Positions 1 to 10,195 of a DNA stretch of 18,680 bases are shown here, one piece after another. A program made the translations under genes and the position numbers. This DNA is from Candidatus Gastranaerophilales bacterium (GTDB lineage: Bacteria > Cyanobacteriota > Vampirovibrionia > Gastranaerophilales > Gastranaerophilaceae), in assembly GCA_944323495.1 (NCBI GenBank), contig CALUSZ010000022.1:1-18680 (forward strand). The letters run 5' to 3'. Numbering within the stretch: position 1 is the stretch's first letter; every line of letters begins with the position of its first letter. The notes below the pieces were generated by a model. That model saw nothing but the letters and a program-made list of their open reading frames with translations, ran no database searches and was not told where the DNA came from.

Positions 1-786
1 GCCCCATATACTTTCACCTTCTCCTCCGTTTCCACCTGCCCCTCCATTTGCATGATCAGCTTCTCCTGAGCATGGAAAAAGAGTAAATCTTCTTAAATTG
101 GCTGTCAAATTCTCGGTTACACTAGCATTCTCATCAATTACAGGCGAAGTTTTTTTCCAGTTTTTTCTTGTCATAAGATAATACTGACCAACTGGGTCTG
201 CTGCTACGGCAGTACCGTTTGCAGCAATCATAACTTTAAATCTGTCAGGATTTTGGCACGAATCAGAATTGTATAAACAATTGGGTCCGGCTTCTCCATT
301 AATATCAAAATAGACATCTGTCTGGTATTCTGCACTATTACCATTCAGTGCTCTAAAAGTAGAAACAAGCCACTGGGTTCCATTCTGTGTTACAAAAGAG
401 GGTTCCCAATCAGCTCCATCTTTATACTCCAATGGCTGATTGCTGCAATTGAGATTTGGAAGATTTCTGCCATTTAGAAGCATTGACAGTCCAAGACATA
501 ATTTCTGATCTCCTTCACCTAATGCATTAAACCTGCCTCCTATACCAGCCATTGTATTAAATAACGGATGCTCACGGCAGTTTAAATCGTCTTGACACAC
601 CGGAAAAAGAGCGGAATTACCTGCAAGATCATTAACTGCATACTTTATAGAATCAAACCTTTTTAAGTATCTGATTTTATTCTGGTCCGGCTGCAAATTT
701 ACTAACGCAACTCCGGTTAAAGATGATATTATTCCAATAATAGCCAGAGTTATCAACAGCTCTGCAAGCGTAAATCCTTGTTTCAT
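1..786 (-). CDS. Type IV prepilin / type II pseudopilin-like protein, partial at C-terminus
   Basis: Translating the minus strand from the ATG at 786 gives 262 codons with no stop before the window edge, so the C-terminus is missing. The N-terminus has a class III prepilin leader: a short basic peptide ending MKQG, then FTLAE with Glu at mature position +5, then a hydrophobic helix (about residues 5-30). By family knowledge, prepilin peptidase cuts after Gly4 and methylates Phe5, and the product assembles into a pilus or pseudopilus. The globular part carries Cys64, Cys70, Cys97, Cys114, Cys170, Cys177 and Cys239, which could form disulfides. The last visible residues (about 247-257) are rich in Gly and Asn. 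A purine-rich ribosome site (AGGGGG) precedes the ATG. The hydrophobic N-terminus is certain, but whether the product is a major pilin, minor pilin or secretion pseudopilin cannot be told. Confidence 0.85.
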   Translation of the reverse strand, partial: MKQGFTLAELLITLAIIGIISSLTGVALVNLQPDQNKIRYLKRFDSIKYAVNDLAGNSALFPVCQDDLNCREHPLFNTMAGIGGRFNALGEGDQKLCLGLSMLLNGRNLPNLNCSNQPLEYKDGADWEPSFVTQNGTQWLVSTFRALNGNSAEYQTDVYFDINGEAGPNCLYNSDSCQNPDRFKVMIAANGTAVAADPVGQYYLMTRKNWKKTSPVIDENASVTENLTANLRRFTLFPCSGEADHANGGAGGNGGEGESIWG

Positions 787-798
787 TTTTGCCCCCTA

Positions 799-812
799 GT
801 TACATAATGTCT
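799..812 (+). repeat. Direct repeat copy 1 (GTTACATAATGTCT)
   Basis: This 14-base word recurs exactly at 1016-1029. Here it sits in the 5' leader of the prepilin gene, between the -10 element and the ribosome site. In an AT-rich genome a chance 14-mer match this close is unusual, but its role is unknown. Confidence 0.6.
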
Positions 813-814
813 AT

Positions 815-842
815 ATTATCATATTTCATTATGTTTTGACAA
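815..842 (-). promoter_or_regulatory. Candidate sigma70-type promoter for the prepilin gene
   Basis: On the minus strand TTGTCA (842-837) and GATAAT (820-815) are separated by 16 bases. They lie about 30 bases upstream of the prepilin ATG, leaving room for a short leader with the AGGGGG ribosome site. The call is a consensus match only. Confidence 0.5.
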
Positions 843-984
843 TATAGATTTCTATTTTGGTATAAATGCCTCAAACGCTCTCTATCACTATAAATACGTT
901 AATTTAAAGGTTTTATATAACAATAAGAGGTATTTATTCTTTTGTAATCCTGCATCCCTTTTTTTAGCCCGATAAAGAGGGAAT

Positions 985-1024
985 AAAAATATTTATGTAA
1001 CACAATACCTATTGTGTTACATAA
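985..1024 (-). terminator. Perfect 15-bp inverted repeat, probable intrinsic terminator of the secreted-protein gene
   Basis: Arms at 993-1007 and 1010-1024 are exact reverse complements separated by two bases (CC). On the minus strand the hairpin begins 7 bases after the stop codon at 1031 and is followed by ATATTTTTATT, which fits a Rho-independent terminator. The stem is AT-rich (core GTAACACAAT). The two-base spacer and perfect symmetry would also suit a dimeric repressor operator for the prepilin gene downstream. Confidence 0.5.
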
Positions 1025-1029
1025 TGTCT
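1016..1029 (+). repeat. Direct repeat copy 2 (GTTACATAATGTCT)
   Basis: Second exact copy of the 14-base word at 799-812. It overlaps the right arm of the inverted repeat at 993-1024 and ends just before the stop codon of the neighbouring minus-strand gene. The two copies flank about 200 bases of non-coding DNA. Confidence 0.6.
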
Positions 1030-1030
1030 T

Positions 1031-1810
1031 TTAGTTTTCAATAATTATATTCATAAACTCAATGTCATCATAATCAATATAAGCAGTCTGCATTAAATTT
1101 CTTCCGGTTTTGATTGTGATTTCATTTACCTGATTTTTTCTGATTAGTCCTGCCGGAAGCCTTATTCTCTGCCCGTCTCCGTTAAGTTGAATTTCTGAAA
1201 TTTTGTTGCCGTTAAAATAAACTTCCGGAGGGGAGGCGAATGAATTGGGGATTTTATTCTGTCCCATAGACCTTGCCATTGCAGTGTCAATTCCTATTAT
1301 TGAACCTATTACCATATAAACCGGCTTTGCAATATTAATATTTTTAAGTGTAAATCTTTTTGTGTAAAAAGGTCCAATTGCTTGCATTGAAAATTCACTT
1401 GCATTAGCTGATAAATCAGAAAAACTGTTGTCGCCTAAATGATACATATTAGTATCAATGGCTTTGCCGGAAGCATTAGATTTTTCGATTCCGACTACAA
1501 TAGGAGCATTTAAAGTCCTTTCATCAACCGTCATTGTAAAAGGCTTATAATTTTGTTTTTGTACTGACATGATACTTGGCCCGTTAATCTGTGTGTCGAG
1601 TTCAAAAAAACCGTTGCTGTCTGTTTTCGTGGCGTAGTTTTGCTTGGGAAGGGTAATATCAGCTCCCCCTATTCCTTCGCCGGTCGCTTTATCAATTATT
1701 CTGCTTGCAGTTCCGGTTCCTTGTTCGGCTACTCCGCCTTGAAATGTTGCCGCAGAGCAGGGCTGGTACAAAAATAATATTAAAACTAATAAGCTCAAAA
1801 CTTTTTTCAT
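1031..1810 (-). CDS. Secreted protein with carboxypeptidase-regulatory-like domain and C-terminal beta domain
   Basis: I start this gene at the ATG at 1810, because it gives a clean Sec signal peptide: MKKV, a hydrophobic stretch to about residue 15, then a small-residue cleavage region around CSAA (18-21). An ATG at 1873 would put 21 unrelated residues before the signal. The product is 259 residues. Residues about 36-110 (TGEGIGGADITLP, then DSNGFFEL) match the carboxypeptidase regulatory-like beta-sandwich pattern seen in many surface and secreted proteins. Residues about 150-255 form a second beta-rich domain with VYFNGNKI, IRLPAGLI and NEITIKTG, reminiscent of jelly-roll carbohydrate-binding modules. 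No catalytic motif is visible. It lies 82 bases downstream of the triple-repeat membrane protein on the same strand and may share its transcript. Function is unknown. Confidence 0.75.
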   Translation of the reverse strand: MKKVLSLLVLILFLYQPCSAATFQGGVAEQGTGTASRIIDKATGEGIGGADITLPKQNYATKTDSNGFFELDTQINGPSIMSVQKQNYKPFTMTVDERTLNAPIVVGIEKSNASGKAIDTNMYHLGDNSFSDLSANASEFSMQAIGPFYTKRFTLKNINIAKPVYMVIGSIIGIDTAMARSMGQNKIPNSFASPPEVYFNGNKISEIQLNGDGQRIRLPAGLIRKNQVNEITIKTGRNLMQTAYIDYDDIEFMNIIIEN

Positions 1811-1892
1811 AAGAATATTATTTACCCTTACTAATTTATAAAAATTAGTCTTCTGTATATTTATTAAGGACAATTTCTAAAAAGTAAAGTGC

Positions 1893-3554
1893 TTATCCTC
1901 TGAATTGTCTATAGTCTGAAAGTTCATTTATAGCAAGCATATCAGCAACGCGCGAAGCCTTTTTCTGTTCTTTGGTTAAATAGATGTTTAAAGCTACTGC
2001 CGGAATAAATGAAATAATAGCTGCTCCGGCGCCATTTAGCATACTTTCTAACTTGCCATTGTTTTTACTTTTTTTACTAAGTAATATCATTAATCCCATA
2101 GAAACAAGAGAACATATTGAAGCAATTATATAACCGACAGATTGCCCTAAAGCTTCTACACTTTCTGAATATTTTTGAGATTTTTCATCCACTATATTAA
2201 ATGTCATGAATGTATTTTTCTGTAATCTTTTTGCTTCCTTTATCTGTTTTGGTGTTAATTGCAGGGTCTCTACAGCCTGATAAAATCGTTTTTCTTCCGG
2301 TGCTGTTGTTTCTTTATATTTTTTATACTCTTTTTGATTTTTCCATGCCTCTTTTAAGAACGTAAACATATTTTTTCGCGGTTGTTCAATTTTTACGTTC
2401 TCTATATCTTTTATTTTTTTATCATCAACATAAACAAGTGCTTGCGGATTTTTAGCAAGTTCCTGTTTAATTTTAAATCTTCCAACACGTGAAGCATCCT
2501 TTGCCACATAAGAACCGAAGCCGGAAGCGATTACACCTGCTAAAAGAGATACTATTTGTGTGACTTTACCTACTTTATCCGCAGATTTTACTTTAAATAA
2601 CGAAAGCAGTTTTTGCGCGATTGCACCGGTTAAGTAACCTCCGGCAAATAACCCTGCACTTATAATTCCGACAGCTAGTTCAGCATTTTCTGCATAATCT
2701 TGTGATTCAATATCAATCTTTTCAACAAGTTTTGTTAGCAGCTGCTGGTCTTTCTTTGCGTTTTCTATCTCTTCCGGTGTCATTTTGTCATGCAGATGTG
2801 TTTGAATATCAGCAAGCTGTGCTTCAAATTGTTTTCTCTGCTGTTTGTATTCTTTGCTGTCAACAGCCATATCTTTCCAATTTTTAATTCCCCCTGTTAA
2901 TTTTGATTTGAGTTTGTTTGTATCTTCCTTCGGCATTGTCTGCATACGCAGAGACGCAAGCTGCATCTGTTCAGGAGTCAGTACCGCAAAACCGTTTGGG
3001 CTGCTTAAATCTTTACGCATTGCTTCAAATCTGCCCTTGCGAGAAGCCGATACTTGTGCTTTGGCAACCCACGCCTGAACGGGAAATGAGACTATCATAC
3101 CTGCTGCCATGCCGGCAAACATTGGGATAATACTTGCTGCATAATTTTTATTAAATTTAAACTTTTTAGCAACTTTATCTATAAATGATTGTACTGATTT
3201 CAGTTTTGAAGAAGCTAAACCAAGCGCCATACCAGCAAATTCTGTTAACATAATTGCTGTTTCTGCACCGGTATTTGCGGCTATTTCCATATCCTGTGCA
3301 CGTTTTTGGGAATATTCATCCATTATGTCAATTGCTCTTAAGAGGGTTTTTCCCCGTTGAACATCTTCTGGATTAAATTCCTGCGGGTTTTGTTTCAAAT
3401 ACTCCAAACGTTTGGCGTCCATTATATCGCGGCTCTGTTTCCAGCTCGCATAAGCCGGTTCATAACGTTTATAAGCTTTATAATCGCCAAACATTGACAT
3501 AAAATCTAGACCTTCTTTGATTATGTTAAATACTGTAATAATATTTTTTGCCAA
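1893..3554 (-). CDS. Membrane protein with three tandem ~180-residue helical/TM-hairpin repeats, function unknown
   Basis: I do not recognise a family. The protein visibly consists of three copies of one unit. Each has a charged helical stretch, an S/T-P-E-like helix cap (NPED at 61, TPEE at 259, TPKQ at 434), a signature resembling IDExSQxYAE (about 77-92, 280-293, 455-468), two hydrophobic segments, and then ASRxGRF or a variant (170, 354, 533). The hydrophobic pairs lie near 96-114/140-163, 292-318/331-351 and 467-492/507-526, predicting six membrane passes with the charged parts on one side. The start is uncertain. The TTG at 3554 has no ribosome site, while the ATG at 3500 has GAAGG upstream. 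However, residues 11-16 after the TTG (IIKEGL) align with the starts of repeats 2 and 3 (IKNWK, LKEAW), which favours the longer form. Confidence 0.75.
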   Translation of the reverse strand: MAKNIITVFNIIKEGLDFMSMFGDYKAYKRYEPAYASWKQSRDIMDAKRLEYLKQNPQEFNPEDVQRGKTLLRAIDIMDEYSQKRAQDMEIAANTGAETAIMLTEFAGMALGLASSKLKSVQSFIDKVAKKFKFNKNYAASIIPMFAGMAAGMIVSFPVQAWVAKAQVSASRKGRFEAMRKDLSSPNGFAVLTPEQMQLASLRMQTMPKEDTNKLKSKLTGGIKNWKDMAVDSKEYKQQRKQFEAQLADIQTHLHDKMTPEEIENAKKDQQLLTKLVEKIDIESQDYAENAELAVGIISAGLFAGGYLTGAIAQKLLSLFKVKSADKVGKVTQIVSLLAGVIASGFGSYVAKDASRVGRFKIKQELAKNPQALVYVDDKKIKDIENVKIEQPRKNMFTFLKEAWKNQKEYKKYKETTAPEEKRFYQAVETLQLTPKQIKEAKRLQKNTFMTFNIVDEKSQKYSESVEALGQSVGYIIASICSLVSMGLMILLSKKSKNNGKLESMLNGAGAAIISFIPAVALNIYLTKEQKKASRVADMLAINELSDYRQFRG

Positions 3555-3568
3555 CCTATTTAAAAATC

Positions 3569-3597
3569 TTTACATTTTGTAATTTTTATGCTCTAAT
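3569..3597 (+). promoter_or_regulatory. Candidate ndk promoter
   Basis: TTTACA (3569-3574) and TCTAAT (3592-3597) are 17 bases apart. They would start transcription about 40 bases before the ndk ATG, in the gap between divergent genes. Consensus match only. Confidence 0.45.
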
Positions 3598-3646
3598 TGA
3601 ACTGGACGGGTGCTTTTGCGCCTACAGAAACATTTTAGGAGAGGTT

Positions 3647-5921
<2,275 letters not shown>

Positions 5922-5988
5922 ATGTATAAACTCCTTTTTTTGGTATTAATGTTCGTAAAAATAAAATTTGCTAGTATTAATGAAATGT

Positions 5989-6016
5989 TTGTAACGAAAA
6001 ATTTACATTGTATAAT
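5989..6016 (+). promoter_or_regulatory. Candidate promoter for the 714-residue gene
   Basis: TTGTAA (5989-5994) and a perfect TATAAT (6011-6016) are 16 bases apart. Transcription would begin about 70 bases before the GTG start, leaving an AT-rich leader with no obvious structure. Confidence 0.55.
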
Positions 6017-6092
6017 AAATTTTAAATTTCAAGCAATTTTTTTCACAATAATGTTTTTATATATTTAGTTAGGTTTATAAAGGTTTATTATT

Positions 6093-8237
6093 GTGACGCA
6101 GATTAATCCAAATATTAATACTTATAATATTTATCAGGGAAAGAATGATGTACAAAATCAACCTGTTCGCATACCTAACTATTACTACGTACCTGATAAT
6201 TATGAGCATAAGAGTTTTAAGGAAACAATAAAAGATTCAGACCCAATGGGTATAATCTCCCCTTTTATTGAGCATCCTTTTTTAGTGCTTCCGACCTGGC
6301 TGGCATTGAACTTTGGAGCAGATGCATTTTCTAATGCGTGTGCTGGAAATTATGAAGGAAGTTTAACCGCAAAGGCAGCAAGGTTTGGGGATAGAATTCA
6401 GGGGTCAAAATTAATTCAGAATAAACCTGTTCAATCTGTGTTAAAAGGTTTGGGCTCTGCGAAAAAGGCCGGACATAAGGTTGTAGAAAACAGTGCTTTA
6501 CTTAGGGCAATGCGTGATACTCCGACCATGCCGGAGTGGTCTTTGGTTAAGTCTCAAATGTTTAATCAAAAACAAGAAGTTGTTCAGGAGTTTGTAAGAA
6601 TTACGGAAGCATTGAAACTTGTTGAAGATAAGGCTCCGCAATTAAAAGATATCGGGCTGACTTCTAAAGAAGAAGAAATGTTGAGAAAAACATTTAATGT
6701 AAGCAGAATAAAAGAAATTCCGGAAACAAAGGCCGTAAATCAAGTATTGCTTTCAAGACTTGGAAGAACAGATGCTCAGATAAAGAAAATTCAAGCGCTT
6801 GGAGAAGGTTCAACAGCAGCGGTAAAGAAAGAAATTCTTAAAGAACTCGGAATGACTCCGGACAAATTAAAACTTATTAAGGATGACTTGTATGGTAAAT
6901 ATATTGCGGATGTAGAAGAAGCCGTAGGTAAAGTTGGTTCTAGAGTTAAGATGGGAGCCGGTCATTTTAAATGGCTTGGACCTCTTACAAAGCCGTTTGA
7001 AAGAACTATAGGGTGTGACCGAATTTATAACAACCTTCATAGTATGTCCTCCGGCTCTAAAACTTCTGCCGGTAAAGTTTTGACTGGCGGGGCAAAAACT
7101 GCAACCGGAAGATTTACATCAAAGATGATGCAAATGTTATATCGTGGTTTAACATTTGGTGGGGGTAAGGCAGGATTGCTCTTATTTATTGCACCATTGT
7201 TAATTGAGTCGGTAATGAATACCAGAAAGGCCGATAAAGATCAAAAAGTCGGAACATTTATGGGGAGTATTATAGAATCTATGTCCTGGGTATTTACGTT
7301 CCCTCTGGCTTTGAGGATGATGCATGCATTTGGCGGAGTTAAGTATGCCGGAATGGATAAGAAGCAGGTAGAAGCTTTTAGAAATGCAAGAGAAGCCTTT
7401 AATGAAAAAGCTAAAGCCGGTAAATTTGCAAGCAAAAGTGAATATAAAGCTGCTAAGAAAAAAGTTAAAGATATGCTCAAAGTTGACGGGCAGAATATCT
7501 TAACTAAAGGCATAAGAAAACTCGGCTCATTTATGACAATGGATTTGGAAATGTTTAAAGGTTACAAAAACAGTAATGTTGTAACAAGTTCTTTAAGAAA
7601 ATTACCTAACGGGTTCAGAAACGTTTTTGGTATACCTCTAAGAGTTGCTATATGGGCGGGCTTAACAACAGGTGTATTAGATGGAATGATACATAAATGT
7701 TCTAATATGATTTTTGGAAAAGCCTTTGATTCTATGAAATATGAAGAACATGAAGCAGAAATTAAGAAACAAAAACAATTCTTGAGAGAAGATTTGAATA
7801 AACGTTTATATGAAGCGCAAAAAATCAAACAATACGGCTCTGTTGCTAAGGCTCAAACTATACAGCCTCAACAGGGACAGATGCTTTCTGCAAGAGGGAA
7901 AGGGGTAAATAGTGATGCTATTCCTGAAATTATGCAGCCAAAAGAAGAAAATAAGATTGATAACTATACCTATATTCCTTCGTCAGGCAATACTATCCCA
8001 AGACCCTTAAAAGATAGTTCAGTTGACACTTATAGTTATATCCCGTCATCTGAAAATATTGTAGCAAAGAATAAAGAAGCAGAAAGTAAAAAATCCCGCT
8101 ATATCCCTTCTCAAGCAGCTGCCAATATTCAGAAAAATTTTGATAATTCAGGTTTACAAGCTGCGCTTGATAGGGCTCAAAGAGCTGAAGATAATGCACT
8201 AAGGGTTCTTGCAGGGAACTTTGAAGGGATGGTTTAG
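6093..8237 (+). CDS. Large membrane-associated helical protein with repeated YIPS motifs, function unknown
   Basis: I do not recognise a family. The 714-residue frame starts at GTG, with AAAGG nine bases upstream. Hydrophobic segments lie near residues 62-75, 360-374, 392-411 and 511-531; the rest is mostly basic, helical and lysine-rich. In the middle, three short helix-cap motifs of the form (I/L)G-x-T (IGLTSKEE 187, LGRTDAQI 223, LGMTPDKL 252) precede charged helices, hinting at a small internal repeat. The tail (about 580-680) is low in predicted structure and carries YIPSS at 627, YIPSS at 649 and YIPSQ at 670; a related YYVPD is at 31. These look like short docking motifs. It is followed by motA after 112 bases with no clear terminator between them. 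Like the triple-repeat protein at 1893-3554 it pairs membrane hairpins with charged helices, but I see no direct sequence match between the two. Confidence 0.75.
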   Translation: MTQINPNINTYNIYQGKNDVQNQPVRIPNYYYVPDNYEHKSFKETIKDSDPMGIISPFIEHPFLVLPTWLALNFGADAFSNACAGNYEGSLTAKAARFGDRIQGSKLIQNKPVQSVLKGLGSAKKAGHKVVENSALLRAMRDTPTMPEWSLVKSQMFNQKQEVVQEFVRITEALKLVEDKAPQLKDIGLTSKEEEMLRKTFNVSRIKEIPETKAVNQVLLSRLGRTDAQIKKIQALGEGSTAAVKKEILKELGMTPDKLKLIKDDLYGKYIADVEEAVGKVGSRVKMGAGHFKWLGPLTKPFERTIGCDRIYNNLHSMSSGSKTSAGKVLTGGAKTATGRFTSKMMQMLYRGLTFGGGKAGLLLFIAPLLIESVMNTRKADKDQKVGTFMGSIIESMSWVFTFPLALRMMHAFGGVKYAGMDKKQVEAFRNAREAFNEKAKAGKFASKSEYKAAKKKVKDMLKVDGQNILTKGIRKLGSFMTMDLEMFKGYKNSNVVTSSLRKLPNGFRNVFGIPLRVAIWAGLTTGVLDGMIHKCSNMIFGKAFDSMKYEEHEAEIKKQKQFLREDLNKRLYEAQKIKQYGSVAKAQTIQPQQGQMLSARGKGVNSDAIPEIMQPKEENKIDNYTYIPSSGNTIPRPLKDSSVDTYSYIPSSENIVAKNKEAESKKSRYIPSQAAANIQKNFDNSGLQAALDRAQRAEDNALRVLAGNFEGMV

Positions 8238-8349
8238 ATTATTATTTACCCTTAGATTTGTATCTCCAAAACTACTATATTTAATGGATTTCAAAGGTGT
8301 AAAAATATAGTTTAATATATAACAGGATAGTTATAATTGGAGATATAAT

Positions 8350-9126
8350 ATGGATATATTTGCAGTCATAGGCCTGTTCTTCGGGATAACAATGATTTTA
8401 ATCGGTCAGGCTATGGAAGGCGGTAATATAGGACAGCTCTTGCAGATTACGGCAGGGTTTATTGTTTTGGGTGGTACTACCGGTGCTGTATTATTAAGCT
8501 TCCCTCCTAAAACACTTTTATCTGCAATAAAAATGCTTAAAAATGTTTTTATGCCGCCAAAAGCAGATTTTAATGCGTTGATAACCGAAATCGGCGGATT
8601 TGCGACAAAAGCAAGAAAAGAGGGTATAATCTCTTTGGAAAAAGAAGCATACAATGCTTCAGATTCGCTTCTTACGTTAGGCCTTGGCGCCGTAGCAGAC
8701 GGAACTGACCCGACTCTTGTAAGAGAAATGATGGAAAACCAGATAGAACAGCAGGAAAATTATGTAAACAATGCTGCTAAAGTTTTTGAATCTTTCGGCG
8801 GATATTCTCCGACATTAGGTATCATAGGTGCGGTTATGGGACTTATTCAGGTTATGCAGAACTTATCTGACCCGTCTAAACTTGGTGCCGGTATTGCAGT
8901 TGCGTTCGTTGCTACTATCTACGGTCTGTTTGCTGCAAACCTTGTTATGATTCCTATCAGTACAAGAATTAAGTTTATTTTTCAGGATGTGTTTTTGTAT
9001 AAAAACATGATACTTGAAGGTGTGCTCTCTATTCAGGCCGGTGAAAGCCCGGTATTGATAGAAAGAAAGCTGCGTTCATTTATACTTGAAGAAGAAGGAA
9101 ATAAGGGCGAACAAGCTAATGGCTAG
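8350..9126 (+). CDS. motA: Flagellar motor stator protein MotA
   Basis: This is the inner-membrane proton-channel subunit that, in a MotA5-MotB2 complex, turns ion flow into flagellar rotation by pushing on FliG. The 258-residue product has the MotA layout: two N-terminal membrane helices (about 2-20 and 30-50), a cytoplasmic region with the charged RKEGIISLE segment (about 89-97) that contacts the rotor, then two more helices containing the conserved prolines Pro154 (GYSPTLGIIGAVMGLI) and Pro202 (VMIPIS). The ATG follows TTGGAG at a good distance. The last eight bases overlap the start of motB, so the two are translationally coupled. The MotA call is preferred over the related TolQ/ExbB proteins because of the four-helix length and the MotB partner. 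Confidence 0.95.
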   Translation: MDIFAVIGLFFGITMILIGQAMEGGNIGQLLQITAGFIVLGGTTGAVLLSFPPKTLLSAIKMLKNVFMPPKADFNALITEIGGFATKARKEGIISLEKEAYNASDSLLTLGLGAVADGTDPTLVREMMENQIEQQENYVNNAAKVFESFGGYSPTLGIIGAVMGLIQVMQNLSDPSKLGAGIAVAFVATIYGLFAANLVMIPISTRIKFIFQDVFLYKNMILEGVLSIQAGESPVLIERKLRSFILEEEGNKGEQANG

Positions 9127-10195
9127 AAAACCAAAACATCCGGAACATGAAAATTTAGAGAGATGGCTCGTTTCATACTCAGACTTTATTACACTTTTGT
9201 TTGCGACATTTGTAGTTTTGTATGCTCTTGCACAGGTTGATGCGACTGACTTTGCAAAATTGGAAGAATCTTTGAAAAATGCTTTCAGTCAGGGTGCTCT
9301 GTTTGACGGGCAGCAGGCAATTATGGACGGCAGTGATTCTTTATTTGACCAGCAGCAGGCTAATTCTTTTATCCCGAGCCTTATGCTGGAATATATTAGT
9401 CCTAAGTATGAAGAAGAATCTTTTAAAGAGATTGAAGAAGCGATAATGGAATTGAAAGAGGCCGGCGAACTTGAAGGAATTTCGTCTAAAATTACCGATA
9501 AGGGACTTCTTTTAACATTTGATGATAAATACCTTTTTGCACCGGCATCTGCCTATCTTGATTCAAGTGCAAGAAAGCTGCTGGATAAAGTCGGAGTGCT
9601 TATTTGTAAAAAGTTTGTACTCCATTCTATGCGTGTTGAAGGGCATACGGACAGCGACCCTATCAGAACTGAAAAATTCCCCTCAAATTGGGAGTTATCG
9701 TCAGCAAGAGCATCTTCTGTCGTAAGATATATGATAGACAGATTCAAATTTTCGCCATCTTTATTTTCTGCAATCGGATATGCTGATACAAGGCCTCTTG
9801 AAACGGCTATTTCTCCTAAAGACCCTGCAAATAGGAGGGTTGAGATACTTATTATGAAAAATAAATATAAACGTGAGTTTGAAACACGTAATGATAATAC
9901 AATGAAGCTTACAAAAGCGCAGCAAGAATCAATCCAAAAACAGAGAATGCAGGTTATAGCAGATGTTGAAGGCGATTCCATTTCGCCTGCAGCAAGAAAA
10001 CTTTTGGAAGATAATAAAAAAAGAATGATTGAAAAACAAAAAAGCGAAAAACTTTCACCAGGAAATATGGAGTTATATATCAATCTGGAAAAAGAACCTT
10101 CTATGGATTTAGATGATGATATTATGCCGGCTATAGAGCGTAGGGTGATAAAATTAAATACTAATATTCCGGAAGATGAGGATTTTGGTTTATGA
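9119..10195 (+). CDS. motB: Flagellar motor stator protein MotB with long C-terminal extension
   Basis: This is the stator subunit that carries the proton-binding Asp and anchors the complex to peptidoglycan. The start is the ATG at 9119 inside the end of motA (ATGGCTAG overlap), since it gives the usual MotB opening: basic N-terminus, then WLVSYSDFITLLFATFVVLY with the ion-binding Asp22. The periplasmic OmpA-like domain (about 125-247) has VEGHTDSDPI, SNWELSSARA and the NRRVEILIM finish. After it come about 110 extra residues (248-358), charged and Gln/Lys/Glu-rich, which ordinary MotB proteins of about 260-310 residues mostly lack. The next gene overlaps the stop codon by four bases (ATGA). 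Confidence 0.95.
   Translation: MARKPKHPEHENLERWLVSYSDFITLLFATFVVLYALAQVDATDFAKLEESLKNAFSQGALFDGQQAIMDGSDSLFDQQQANSFIPSLMLEYISPKYEEESFKEIEEAIMELKEAGELEGISSKITDKGLLLTFDDKYLFAPASAYLDSSARKLLDKVGVLICKKFVLHSMRVEGHTDSDPIRTEKFPSNWELSSARASSVVRYMIDRFKFSPSLFSAIGYADTRPLETAISPKDPANRRVEILIMKNKYKREFETRNDNTMKLTKAQQESIQKQRMQVIADVEGDSISPAARKLLEDNKKRMIEKQKSEKLSPGNMELYINLEKEPSMDLDDDIMPAIERRVIKLNTNIPEDEDFGL

Noticed and set aside
3548..3646. In-frame upstream extension of ndk by 33 codons
   Set aside because: The extension is not NDK-like, covers the likely promoter, and a strong ribosome site sits just before the ATG at 3647.
8274..8311. Nine-base inverted repeat ACTATATTT/AAATATAGT before motA
   Set aside because: It is entirely AT-rich with a 20-base spacer and no T-run, so it is likely chance in this base composition.
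9086..9118. TTG start giving MotB 11 more residues
   Set aside because: The ATG at 9119 gives the standard MotB N-terminus and the common short overlap with motA.
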